A DNA stretch of 64,000 nucleotides, from NCBI RefSeq assembly GCF_003994255.1, contig NZ_ML133861.1:1-64000 (forward strand), read 5' to 3'. Source of the stretch: Brachybacterium paraconglomeratum. GTDB lineage: Bacteria > Actinomycetota > Actinomycetes > Actinomycetales > Dermabacteraceae. The position numbers and the translations under genes were made by a program. Below, in pieces: positions 55,593 through 64,000 of this stretch. Within the stretch, counting starts at the first letter, position 1; each line of letters opens with the position of its first letter. The notes under the pieces are model-generated. The model did not search any database, was not told the DNA's origin, and saw only the letters and a list, made by a program, of their open reading frames with translations.

Positions 55593-56936
55593 TCAGTCGT
55601 TCCGGGAGCCGAAGACGATCTCGTCCCAGCTGGGCATCGAGGCGCGCTTGCTCTTCGACCGGGAGGACTTCCGGGCCGGCTTCGCGGGCTCCTCGGACTC
55701 GCCGGAGCCCTCTCCCCGCGCGGCGGCGGAGGCGTCGTCGAAGCCGGGCAGCGGCGTGAGGTCCACGGTGTCCTGGTACTGGATCCCCGGCTCCTCGGGC
55801 TCGTCGCCCGCCTCGTCGGAGGTCTCCTCGGCCGGGTCGTCGGCGCCGTCCTGCGCGCTCGGGGAGTCCGAGGGGTCCTCGGCGGCGAGCTCCTCGTCGG
55901 CGGCCTGCCCGTCCTGCTCCTCCGGCGCCGAGGAGTGCTCGCGCAGGGCCTCCGCGTCCGGGTCGTGGTCGGCGGGGGACTCGTCCGCCCCGGCGCCCGA
56001 TCCGGCCTCAGCCGGCGCCGGGCCGGCGAGCACCGGTGCGACGGGACGCGCGTGATCGGTGTGCGGAGCGGGATCGGCGGCGAGCCCGGAGCCCTGCGCA
56101 TCGGTGCCGTCGTCGCCGGGCTCCTCGACGGTCTCGTCGAGCCCCGACCAGACGGTCGCGGAGTCGTCGGGGCGGGGCACGGAGCGCATCCCGCGACGGG
56201 CGTTGAGCGCATCGAGCTCGCTGTCCTCGAGCGCGGAGGGGTGCTCGTCCGCCACGGGACGGCGGGGCGGCCAGGTGCGGGCGCGGGGCGACTCGCCCTC
56301 GAGCGAGCCGTCGGCCTCGAGGTCGTACACGGAGGACTTCACGGCCTGGAGCCGGCCGCGGCCGCGGCTGGGCTCCGGCGGGGCGTCCTCGTCGCTGATC
56401 CATCGGGCCTCGTCGTCCAGCGGGGACACGGAGCGGGTCTCGACATCGGCGGCCCAGTGGGCCTGCCGGGTGCGACCGCCCGCGGAGAAGGTCAGCTCGA
56501 GGGTCCAGGTGCCGTCGGGGCGCCGCCAGGCGTCCCAGGCGCTCTCGCCGGTCGCCTCGCGGGCGGCGAGCCGCTCGGCGACGACCTCCTGGAGGGCGGG
56601 GCCGCCGCGGCCGACGGGGAAGGTGCGCGCCCGCTGGGCGGTCCACTCGCGCTCGGCGAGCACCGGCCCCTCGTAGCGGCGGACGTGCTCGAGGGGGATC
56701 TCGGAGGTCTCCGAGATCTCCTCCGCGCTGCGGCCGGCGCGGAGCATCGCCTGGATCTCCTTGGGGCGCAGCGGGGTCGCGTCGGCCGCCTGGATCATGT
56801 TCAGCGCGGGACGGTCCGAGCGCACCGCGGCGCGCAGCGCGCGGTCGATCCGCAGGGTGTACCGATCGCCGTCGGAGTCGACCAGGAGCAGATGCTCCCC
56901 GTCGTCGTGGATCCCGTCGAGATCGAGCTCGCGCAT
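55593..56936 (-). CDS. sepH: septation protein SepH (DUF3071)
   Basis: 447-residue actinobacterial cell-division regulator that stimulates FtsZ assembly. The conserved N-terminal DUF3071 domain covers about 1-175, beginning MRELDLDGIHDDGEHLLLVD and including a helix-turn-helix, PLRPKEIQAMLRAGRSAEEISETSEIPLEHVRRYEGPVL. The remainder is a long disordered acidic linker, and the C-terminus has a short basic, conserved motif (RKSSRSKSKRASMPSWDEIVFGSRND). ATG 56936. Confidence 0.93.
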   Translation of the reverse strand: MRELDLDGIHDDGEHLLLVDSDGDRYTLRIDRALRAAVRSDRPALNMIQAADATPLRPKEIQAMLRAGRSAEEISETSEIPLEHVRRYEGPVLAEREWTAQRARTFPVGRGGPALQEVVAERLAAREATGESAWDAWRRPDGTWTLELTFSAGGRTRQAHWAADVETRSVSPLDDEARWISDEDAPPEPSRGRGRLQAVKSSVYDLEADGSLEGESPRARTWPPRRPVADEHPSALEDSELDALNARRGMRSVPRPDDSATVWSGLDETVEEPGDDGTDAQGSGLAADPAPHTDHARPVAPVLAGPAPAEAGSGAGADESPADHDPDAEALREHSSAPEEQDGQAADEELAAEDPSDSPSAQDGADDPAEETSDEAGDEPEEPGIQYQDTVDLTPLPGFDDASAAARGEGSGESEEPAKPARKSSRSKSKRASMPSWDEIVFGSRND

Positions 56937-57082
56937 CGTCGTCCTCTCCGTCCGAGCCTGGTCTCGGAGCCTGGTCGCTCGCAGGCACAGTCTAGGCCGT
57001 GACCCTACAGTGCGACGCCTGGGTGCGCGCCGGACGCGCCCGGGCCGTCGGCACCGGACGCCGACGGGGCGGGGACGTCGTG

Positions 57083-57111
57083 TTGCCGCTCACGGGTGCC
57101 TCTGCAATAAT
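57083..57111 (+). promoter_or_regulatory. housekeeping-type promoter for the DUF4193 gene
   Basis: -35 TTGCCG (57083-57088), 17-base spacer, -10 AATAAT (57106-57111). This is the best sigma-70-like match in the window and gives a leader of about 110 bases. Confidence 0.6.
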
Positions 57112-57231
57112 GCCGCCGCATTCAGCGTTGGGACCCGGACCGGTCGGATGCGGTCCCTAGTGGCCGCGCCGGCGCGGACATGCCCACACCCAGGTCGTAC
57201 GACCCCGCAGACAACCAGGAACGGACCGTAG

Positions 57232-57534
57232 ATGGCCACTGATTACGACGCCCCGCGCAAGAACGACGACGAGTCGAACGACGACTCCATCGAGGAGCTG
57301 AAGGGCCGACGGAACGAGGCGGCGACCCCCACAGTCGACGAGGACGAGGCCGAGGCGGCCGACTCCTACGAGCTCCCGGGCGCCGACCTCTCCGGCGAGG
57401 AGCTCTCCGTGCGCGTGCTCCCCCGCCAGGCGGACGAGTTCACGTGCGCCAGCTGCTTCCTCGTGAAGCACCGCAGCCAGATCGACCACGTCGAGGGCAC
57501 GCTCATCATCTGCAAGGAGTGCGCGGCGGCCTGA
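57232..57534 (+). CDS. DUF4193 family protein
   Basis: 100-residue small actinobacterial protein. An acidic N-terminal half (MATDYDAPRKNDDESNDDSI, E/D-rich) is followed by a compact zinc-ribbon-like end, DEFTCASCFLVKHRSQIDH ... IICKECAAA, with two CxxC pairs. It is highly conserved near dut and sigA in actinobacteria, and its role is unknown, although a link to transcription or ribosomes is often presumed. ATG 57232 with a clear promoter and downstream terminator, so it is monocistronic. Confidence 0.93.
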   Translation: MATDYDAPRKNDDESNDDSIEELKGRRNEAATPTVDEDEAEAADSYELPGADLSGEELSVRVLPRQADEFTCASCFLVKHRSQIDHVEGTLIICKECAAA

Positions 57535-57581
57535 CGTGCGCGCGAGCGCGGGTCAGCAGAGGGGGAGAACCCCTGAAGCAG

Positions 57582-57613
57582 GAACGGCACCTCCCGACAG
57601 GGAGGTGCCGTTC
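57582..57613. terminator. terminator after the DUF4193 gene
   Basis: 14-base arms GAACGGCACCTCCC and GGGAGGTGCCGTTC with a GACA loop. It can serve the convergent DUF3093 gene as well. Confidence 0.75.
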
Positions 57614-57685
57614 GTCGTTCCCGGACCGGTCGCGTCCGGACGGGCCGTGGCGCGTCTTTGGCGAGGTCGTGGACGGCGCCGCCGG

Positions 57686-58243
57686 TCAGGCCGCGCGCCG
57701 CGCCTGCTGCTGGGCGGTGCGCAGAGCGAGGGCGAGGTCCTCGGGGCGACGGGTCGAGGCGACCCACGCGGTGGTCGGGTCCTCCGGATCCAGCACCTCG
57801 ACGCGGATCCCGCTGCGGGTCCAGCCGCGCACCTCGTGGTGAGCCAGCGGCTCGAAGTCCTGGCCGATCGTGAGAGCCCAGTCCTCGCCGCGCAGCACCT
57901 GCGGCTCGCCCAGCTCCGTCACGTCGATCCGGGCGCGGCCCAGGCGGAACCGGCCGTCCGAGACCTCCAGCACGGGGGAGTAGGAGATCAGCAGCACGAT
58001 CGCGATCACGATGGAGACCGCCGACAGCGCGATCGCCGCGCCGAGGTGCAGGGGCACGATGACGAGCCCGAGCGCTGCGCCGATCGCCATGCCGATCACC
58101 CAGGCGCCGACGCCGGGCAGGAGGTGCTCGCGGTGGAGCGGCGTCCCGGCACCGCTCCCGGAGACGGGGGCCGCACCGGCGGCGGACCGCTCGGACGGGG
58201 ACTCGGCGGCGGGAGGAACGGCAGAGGCGGACATGCCCACCAT
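57686..58243 (-). CDS. DUF3093 family membrane protein
   Basis: About 185-residue protein with a hydrophilic Ser/Ala/Pro-rich N-terminus, two transmembrane helices (GAWVIGMAIGAALGLVIVPL and ALSAVSIVIAIVLLISY) and a C-terminal domain with LEVSDGRFRLGRARIDV and HHEVRGWTRSGIRVEVLDPEDPTTAWVASTRRPEDLALALR typical of DUF3093. Function unknown. Start codons ATG 58243, ATG 58234 and GTG 58255 are possible; an AGGGAG lies 11 bases before 58243. Position beside dut is conserved. Confidence 0.88.
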   Translation of the reverse strand: MVGMSASAVPPAAESPSERSAAGAAPVSGSGAGTPLHREHLLPGVGAWVIGMAIGAALGLVIVPLHLGAAIALSAVSIVIAIVLLISYSPVLEVSDGRFRLGRARIDVTELGEPQVLRGEDWALTIGQDFEPLAHHEVRGWTRSGIRVEVLDPEDPTTAWVASTRRPEDLALALRTAQQQARRAA

Positions 58244-58308
58244 GGTCTCACGCACTCCCTGGACCTCCGGTGCGCGGAGGACGCCGCCTGAGCGCCTACC
58301 CTGGCGTC

Positions 58309-58788
58309 ATGTCTGCCGATCCCGACACCAGCGCACCGCTGCGGATCCGCCGCACCGGCGCGACCCCGCTCCCGCACCGCGCCCATGCCGACGACGCCGG
58401 CCTCGACCTCGCCAGCGCCGAGGAGCTCGTGATCCCCGCGGGCGGCCGCGCACTGGTCGACACCGGCCTCGCCGTCGCCCTCCCGCCCGGCACCGTGGGA
58501 CTCGTCTGCCCCCGCTCGGGCCTCGCCGCGAAGCACGGCGTCACGGTCCTCAACGGCCCCGGTATCGTGGACGCCGGCTATCGCGGACCGCTCAAGGTCG
58601 CGCTGCACAACACCGATCCGACGGAGGACTTCCCCCTCCACGTCGGCGACCGGATCGCCCAGCTCGTGGTGGTGCCGTTCCTGGCCCCCGTGCTGCAGGA
58701 GGTCGACGACCTCGAGCAGACGGACCGGGCCACCGCCGGGTTCGGCTCCAGCGGCGGCTTCGGCGGCGCACACCACCAGGAGGGATGA
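58309..58788 (+). CDS. dut: deoxyuridine 5'-triphosphate nucleotidohydrolase
   Basis: 159-residue trimeric dUTPase hydrolysing dUTP to dUMP and PPi. The five motifs are recognisable: HADDAGLDLAS (1), VCPRSGLAAKHG (2), GPGIVDAGYRGPLKVALHN (3), VGDRIAQLVVVPF (4), and the glycine-rich C-terminal arm TAGFGSSGGFGG (5). It is followed by a DUF3710 gene with overlapping start. Confidence 0.96.
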   Translation: MSADPDTSAPLRIRRTGATPLPHRAHADDAGLDLASAEELVIPAGGRALVDTGLAVALPPGTVGLVCPRSGLAAKHGVTVLNGPGIVDAGYRGPLKVALHNTDPTEDFPLHVGDRIAQLVVVPFLAPVLQEVDDLEQTDRATAGFGSSGGFGGAHHQEG

Positions 58789-58790
58789 CC

Positions 58791-59570
58791 ATGGGACTGT
58801 TCTCCCGCAGGAAGCGGCAGGAGCCGGAGGAGATCGAGGGGCTGGACGCCCTGGACCGCGACTCGCCCGCGCCGGACGACGCCCCGGAGGACGAGGGCGC
58901 GGCCGACGACGCCCTCCCCGAGGACGAGCCCGAGGTCGAGGGGGACGCCCCCGCACGCGGGGACCACCTCGAGGACGGGCCCTACGACGAGGCCGACGCG
59001 CCCGACGAGGACCGCATCGACCTCGGCGGCCTGCTGGTCCCCGCCATCGACGGCATGGAGCTGCGGATGGAGGTCGACCAGCGCACGAACGCCGTGACCG
59101 GCGCGAACCTCGTCATCGAGGGCTCCTCGCTGCAGGTCCAGGCCTTCGCTGCCCCCAAGTCCCGCGGGATCTGGGAGGAGGTGCGGGGCAAGCTGCGCGA
59201 GTCCGTGGTCAAGCAGGGCGGCACCGCCGAGACACGCCCGGGCGCCTTCGGGACCGAGCTGATCGCGCGCATGCCCGTCAAGCGGGCCGACGGCCGCACC
59301 GCCTACCGTCCCGCGCGCTTCATGGGCGTCGACGGGCGGCGCTGGCTGCTGCGCGCGGTCCTCTCCGGCAAGGCGCTGGCCGACCCCGAGCAGGCGCGCC
59401 GCTTCGAGACCCTCGTCTCCCGCCTGGTCGTCGTGCGCGGCGCGGAGGCGATGGCGCCGCAGGAGCTGATCCCCCTGCACCTGCCCGGCGAGCGTCCGGG
59501 CCTCAACCAGATCCGCTCCGGCCCGCTGGACCCGCTCGCCCGCGGTCCGGAGATCACCGAGATCGGATGA
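58791..59570 (+). CDS. DUF3710 family protein
   Basis: 259-residue protein. A basic N-terminus and a very acidic, disordered region (residues 15-75) precede the DUF3710 domain (IDLGGLLVPAIDGMELRMEVDQ ... VDGRRWLLRAVLSGKALADPEQARRFETLVSRLVVVRGAEAMAPQELIPLHLP). Function unknown; conserved next to dut in actinobacteria. ATG 58791 has AGGAGG at a good distance; ATG 58785 overlaps the dut stop and is an alternative. Its stop overlaps the DUF3159 start by 4 bp. Confidence 0.9.
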   Translation: MGLFSRRKRQEPEEIEGLDALDRDSPAPDDAPEDEGAADDALPEDEPEVEGDAPARGDHLEDGPYDEADAPDEDRIDLGGLLVPAIDGMELRMEVDQRTNAVTGANLVIEGSSLQVQAFAAPKSRGIWEEVRGKLRESVVKQGGTAETRPGAFGTELIARMPVKRADGRTAYRPARFMGVDGRRWLLRAVLSGKALADPEQARRFETLVSRLVVVRGAEAMAPQELIPLHLPGERPGLNQIRSGPLDPLARGPEITEIG

Positions 59571-60388
59571 GCACCCACCGCGCCGGCGGCCGGCCCCGTC
59601 GGGACCCGGCCGACTCGCCCTCCGACCCCGCGCCTGCTGGCGGATCCACGCCGCGCAGCGGCTCCGATGTCGCGCCCGCTCCCGGGGCCGGCGCGCAGGG
59701 CGCGCCCCCGGCGGACCATCAGCCCGCGGGAGAGCCCGCGGGCGGGGAGGGATCGACCCGCAGCGGCCTCGGCGCCGTGCTCCAGGAGGAGGAGTTCTCC
59801 GTCGCCGACGCGATCGGTGGGCGCCGCGGGATCGTGGAGTCGGTGCTGCCGACGCTGCTGTTCGTCGTGCTCTTCGTCGCCACAGGTGCCGTGGGCCTCG
59901 CCGCGGGCGCCGCGGTCGCGGCCGTCGTGGTGATGCTGGTGGTGCGCCTCGTCCAGCGCCAGAGCCCCTCGACCGTGATCGGCGGGCTGATCGGGGTCGC
60001 GCTCGGCGCGGTCCTCGCGGTCCGCTCCGGGGAGGGGTCCGACTTCTACTGGCCGGGCATCGTCACCAACGCCGTCTCGCTGGCCGTGCTCCTGCTCTCC
60101 CTCGCCCTGCGGCATCCGCTGGTCGGCGTGGTCGTCGCGCTGCTGGACCCGCGGGTGTCGGACTGGCGCGAGCACGAGGACGGCCGCCGCGTGTACACCC
60201 GTGCGACGCTCCTGTTCGCGGGGCTGTACGCGGCCAAGCTCGCCGTGCAGCTCCCGCTGCTGCTGACCGGCCAGGTCGCGGCGCTCGGCGCGGCGAAGAT
60301 CGCCATGGGCCTGCCGGCCTTCGCGGTGATCGCCTATCTCGTCTGGCTCATGCACCGCGGGCTGCTCGCCCGCCGCGGCCTCCGCTGA
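59567..60388 (+). CDS. DUF3159 family membrane protein
   Basis: 273-residue protein. The N-terminal 80 residues are hydrophilic and Pro/Gly/Ala-rich. The DUF3159 region follows (FSVADAIGGRRGIVESVLPTLLFVVLFVATG) with about five helices, ending in LVWLMHRGLLARRGLR. Function unknown, possibly ion or lipid transport. Part of the dut-DUF3710-DUF3159 operon, overlapping the DUF3710 stop (ATGA). Confidence 0.9.
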   Translation: MSTHRAGGRPRRDPADSPSDPAPAGGSTPRSGSDVAPAPGAGAQGAPPADHQPAGEPAGGEGSTRSGLGAVLQEEEFSVADAIGGRRGIVESVLPTLLFVVLFVATGAVGLAAGAAVAAVVVMLVVRLVQRQSPSTVIGGLIGVALGAVLAVRSGEGSDFYWPGIVTNAVSLAVLLLSLALRHPLVGVVVALLDPRVSDWREHEDGRRVYTRATLLFAGLYAAKLAVQLPLLLTGQVAALGAAKIAMGLPAFAVIAYLVWLMHRGLLARRGLR

Positions 60389-60509
60389 ACCACGACCGGC
60401 GCGGTCAGCGCACCGTCCACTGGATGAGATGATGGTGCACGATGTGCCCGTCGAGAGTTCTGCCGCCGTCCGAGCCGGGCTCGGACCCGGAGTGGAGGAG
60501 AGTGGTCCG

Positions 60510-61832
60510 ATGACCCCCGATGCCGACAGCGCGCCGAGCAGCCCCGCCCCCGGCGGCCGAGTCCTCACGGTCACCGCCGGCCCTCCCGCCGCCGGCGGCA
60601 CCTTCGTGGCCCGCCACGAGGGCCGGGTCGTCTTCGTGCGCGGCACCGCGCCGGGGGAGACCGTCACCGCCCGCCTCCTCGAGGACCCCCAGGCGAAGGC
60701 CGATGCCCGCTTCTGGCGCGCCGAGGCGCTCGACGTGCTCGAGGCCGGCCCCGACCGGGTCCCCACGGTGTGGGAGGAGGCCGGGGTCGACGGCGTCGGC
60801 GGCGCGGAATGGGCGCACATCGCCCTGCCCGCCCAGCGCCGCATCGCGAGCGAGGTCATGCAGGAGCTGCTGCGCCGCGCCGGGGTGACGAGCTTCCCGA
60901 TCGAGCAGGTGCAGGTCGAGCCCGCCCCGCACGACGCCGACGGGCTCGGCTGGCGCACCCGGGTGCGCTACGCCGTCGGCCCCGACGGGGAGGTCGGGAT
61001 GCGCGGCTGGCGCTCCCACGAGGTGCGTCCCGTGGGGGAGGATCCCCTGTCGGCCCCCGCGGTGCGCGCGCTGCGCCTGGGGGAGTGGACCGCTCCCGAG
61101 GGCACCGAGGCCGTCGACGCCGTGGCCCCCTCGGCCGGTCCGGCCTCGGTGGTGCTGATCGGCCGCGACCTGGATCCCGAGACGATCGAGATCCCGGAGA
61201 GCTGGGGCGACGCCGACGTCGCGGTCCGCACCGGCCGCGGCCTCGTCCCGCTGCGCGGCGACGGCACCGTCCACGAGCGTCTGGGCGAGCGGATGTTCAC
61301 CGTCAGCGCCACCGGCTTCTGGCAGTCCCACCGCCGGGCCGCGGAGCTGCTCACCGAGGTCGTCGACTCCGCTCTGCACGCCCCGCGCGGCGGCAGCGCC
61401 TGGGACCTCTACGGCGGCGTCGGCGTCTTCGCCGCGGTCGCCGCGGAGCAGGTGGGCACGGGCGGCTCGGTCGTCTCCGTCGAGGGCAACCGCCGCGCCT
61501 CCCAGCTGGCCGCCCAGAACCTCGAGGACCTCCCGCAGGTCTCCACCGCCACGGCCGATGTCACCGACTGGGTGCGCGCACGCCGCGGCGGGGTCGACGC
61601 GGTGGTCCTGGATCCGCCGCGCGCCGGCGCGGGCGTCGAGCTGATGGGGCTGCTCGCCGGCGCCGTGCGCCAGCGCATCGTGTACGTCTCCTGCGAGCCC
61701 GCCACCCTCGCCCGCGACCTCGCCGCGATCGAGGGCAAGGGATGGCAGGTCAAGGACCTGCGCGCCTTCGACCTCTTCCCGCACACGCACCACATCGAGT
61801 CCGTCGCGGTCCTCGAGCGCTCCGCGGGCTGA
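60510..61832 (+). CDS. class I SAM-dependent RNA methyltransferase (TrmA/RlmD family)
   Basis: 440-residue RNA m5U-type methyltransferase. An N-terminal TRAM-like region (GRVVFVRGTAPGETVTARLLED) is followed by a central insert and a C-terminal Rossmann domain: SAM-binding WDLYGGVGVFAAVAAEQVG, VVLDPPRAGAG, and YVSCEPATLARDLAAI with the catalytic cysteine, then HTHHIESVAVLER. No Fe-S cluster cysteines of RlmD are evident near the N-terminus. The target base (23S rRNA or tRNA) is not determined. ATG 60510 follows GGAGGAG; an earlier ATG at 60429 is possible. Confidence 0.9.
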   Translation: MTPDADSAPSSPAPGGRVLTVTAGPPAAGGTFVARHEGRVVFVRGTAPGETVTARLLEDPQAKADARFWRAEALDVLEAGPDRVPTVWEEAGVDGVGGAEWAHIALPAQRRIASEVMQELLRRAGVTSFPIEQVQVEPAPHDADGLGWRTRVRYAVGPDGEVGMRGWRSHEVRPVGEDPLSAPAVRALRLGEWTAPEGTEAVDAVAPSAGPASVVLIGRDLDPETIEIPESWGDADVAVRTGRGLVPLRGDGTVHERLGERMFTVSATGFWQSHRRAAELLTEVVDSALHAPRGGSAWDLYGGVGVFAAVAAEQVGTGGSVVSVEGNRRASQLAAQNLEDLPQVSTATADVTDWVRARRGGVDAVVLDPPRAGAGVELMGLLAGAVRQRIVYVSCEPATLARDLAAIEGKGWQVKDLRAFDLFPHTHHIESVAVLERSAG

Positions 61833-61869
61833 CCGGGCCGACACGCGCCCGGCGCAGATGACGCCCTGT

Positions 61870-61887
61870 CAGGACCATGGGGTCCTG
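61870..61887. promoter_or_regulatory. palindrome CAGGACC/GGTCCTG upstream of acnA
   Basis: Seven-base perfect arms separated by four bases, located just upstream of the acnA -10. The arrangement resembles the AcnR (TetR-type) operator of corynebacteria, CAG-N-AC followed by GT-N-CTG, but with a longer spacer. Confidence 0.45.
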
Positions 61888-61892
61888 CGTGG

Positions 61893-61917
61893 TATGATTT
61901 ATCTTGACTTCAAGATA
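61893..61917 (+). promoter_or_regulatory. acnA -10 and an 18-bp perfect palindrome
   Basis: A -10-like TATGAT (61893-61898) is followed at once by TATCTTGACTTCAAGATA (61900-61917), with 8-base arms separated by CT. The palindrome covers the expected transcription start, as expected for a repressor operator. The half-site TCTTGA is reminiscent of MarR-family sites, but the regulator is unknown. Confidence 0.6.
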
Positions 61918-62054
61918 CTTGCCGGGGATCCGCCCGGCACCCCCTCCTCGGCCCGCGCCCTCCGCGTCGGGCCCCTAGGTGCGCGATCGCCTGCCGTGCG
62001 CGGGCGACGCGCCTACGATGGAGGGGTCGAACCCATACCGAAGGAGTGCGTCCG

Positions 62055-64000
<1,946 letters not shown>

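Overview
The window is high-GC DNA from an actinobacterium. Gene content and order point to Micrococcales, most plausibly Brachybacterium or another Dermabacteraceae, although the genus is inferred from overall resemblance. Evidence for the phylum includes the ctaE-qcrCAB respiratory cluster, SepH, the families DUF4193, DUF3093, DUF3710 and DUF3159, a ParE/ParC pair near the principal sigma factor, the aroG / PknL / Rv2175c-like / idsA neighbourhood known from mycobacteria, frequent GTG starts and many 4-bp start/stop overlaps.

Bases 1-17,130 are an accessory metal-resistance island bounded by IS256-family sequences: a transposase remnant on the left and a complete element with inverted ends on the right. 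Inside, on the minus strand, lie an NlpC/P60 wall hydrolase and then a tight six-gene operon (7412 down to 2134): a CmtR-type Cd/Pb sensor, a soft-metal P1B-ATPase, a DsbA-like thiol oxidase, a VKOR-type membrane oxidase, a TlpA-like lipoprotein and CcdA. One metal-regulated transcript therefore appears to carry both an oxidising (DsbA/VKOR) and a reducing (TlpA/CcdA) extracytoplasmic thiol pathway. This is the most unusual assembly in the window. Next comes a copper module: CopA, a CopD-CtaG fusion, an M56 metallopeptidase with a BlaI/CopY-type repressor, and a divergent DUF5134 / PepSY pair. The PepSY gene is frameshifted. Matching BlaI-type palindromes sit at the two promoters of this module. 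Between 15,292 and 15,722 are IS3 fragments.

From about 17,130 the chromosome is ordinary core. It starts with a 79-codon gene tail cut by the IS, then qcrB-qcrA-qcrC-ctaE (minus) for the cytochrome bc1-aa3 supercomplex and trpD. Next are a stand-alone Lrp-type RAM domain, a DEDDh exonuclease/GIY-YIG fusion, a long-chain acyl-CoA synthetase, a ROK glucokinase, an esterase and a PlsC acyltransferase. The shikimate/kinase/isoprenoid block (aroG, pknL-like, Rv2175c-like, idsA) follows, then DUF4192, metX and a universal stress protein.

From 39 kb come sigA, a GNAT enzyme, DUF7455, parE-hisF-metallophosphoesterase, a small unknown gene, a hexose-6-phosphate mutarotase, a DUF998 membrane protein and parC. 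The rest is a PatA-like GNAT/acyl-CoA synthetase fusion, DUF5998, an alkaline-phosphatase-superfamily enzyme, SepH, DUF4193, DUF3093, dut, DUF3710, DUF3159, an RNA methyltransferase and acnA, which runs off the right edge. I saw no tRNA, rRNA or CRISPR array.
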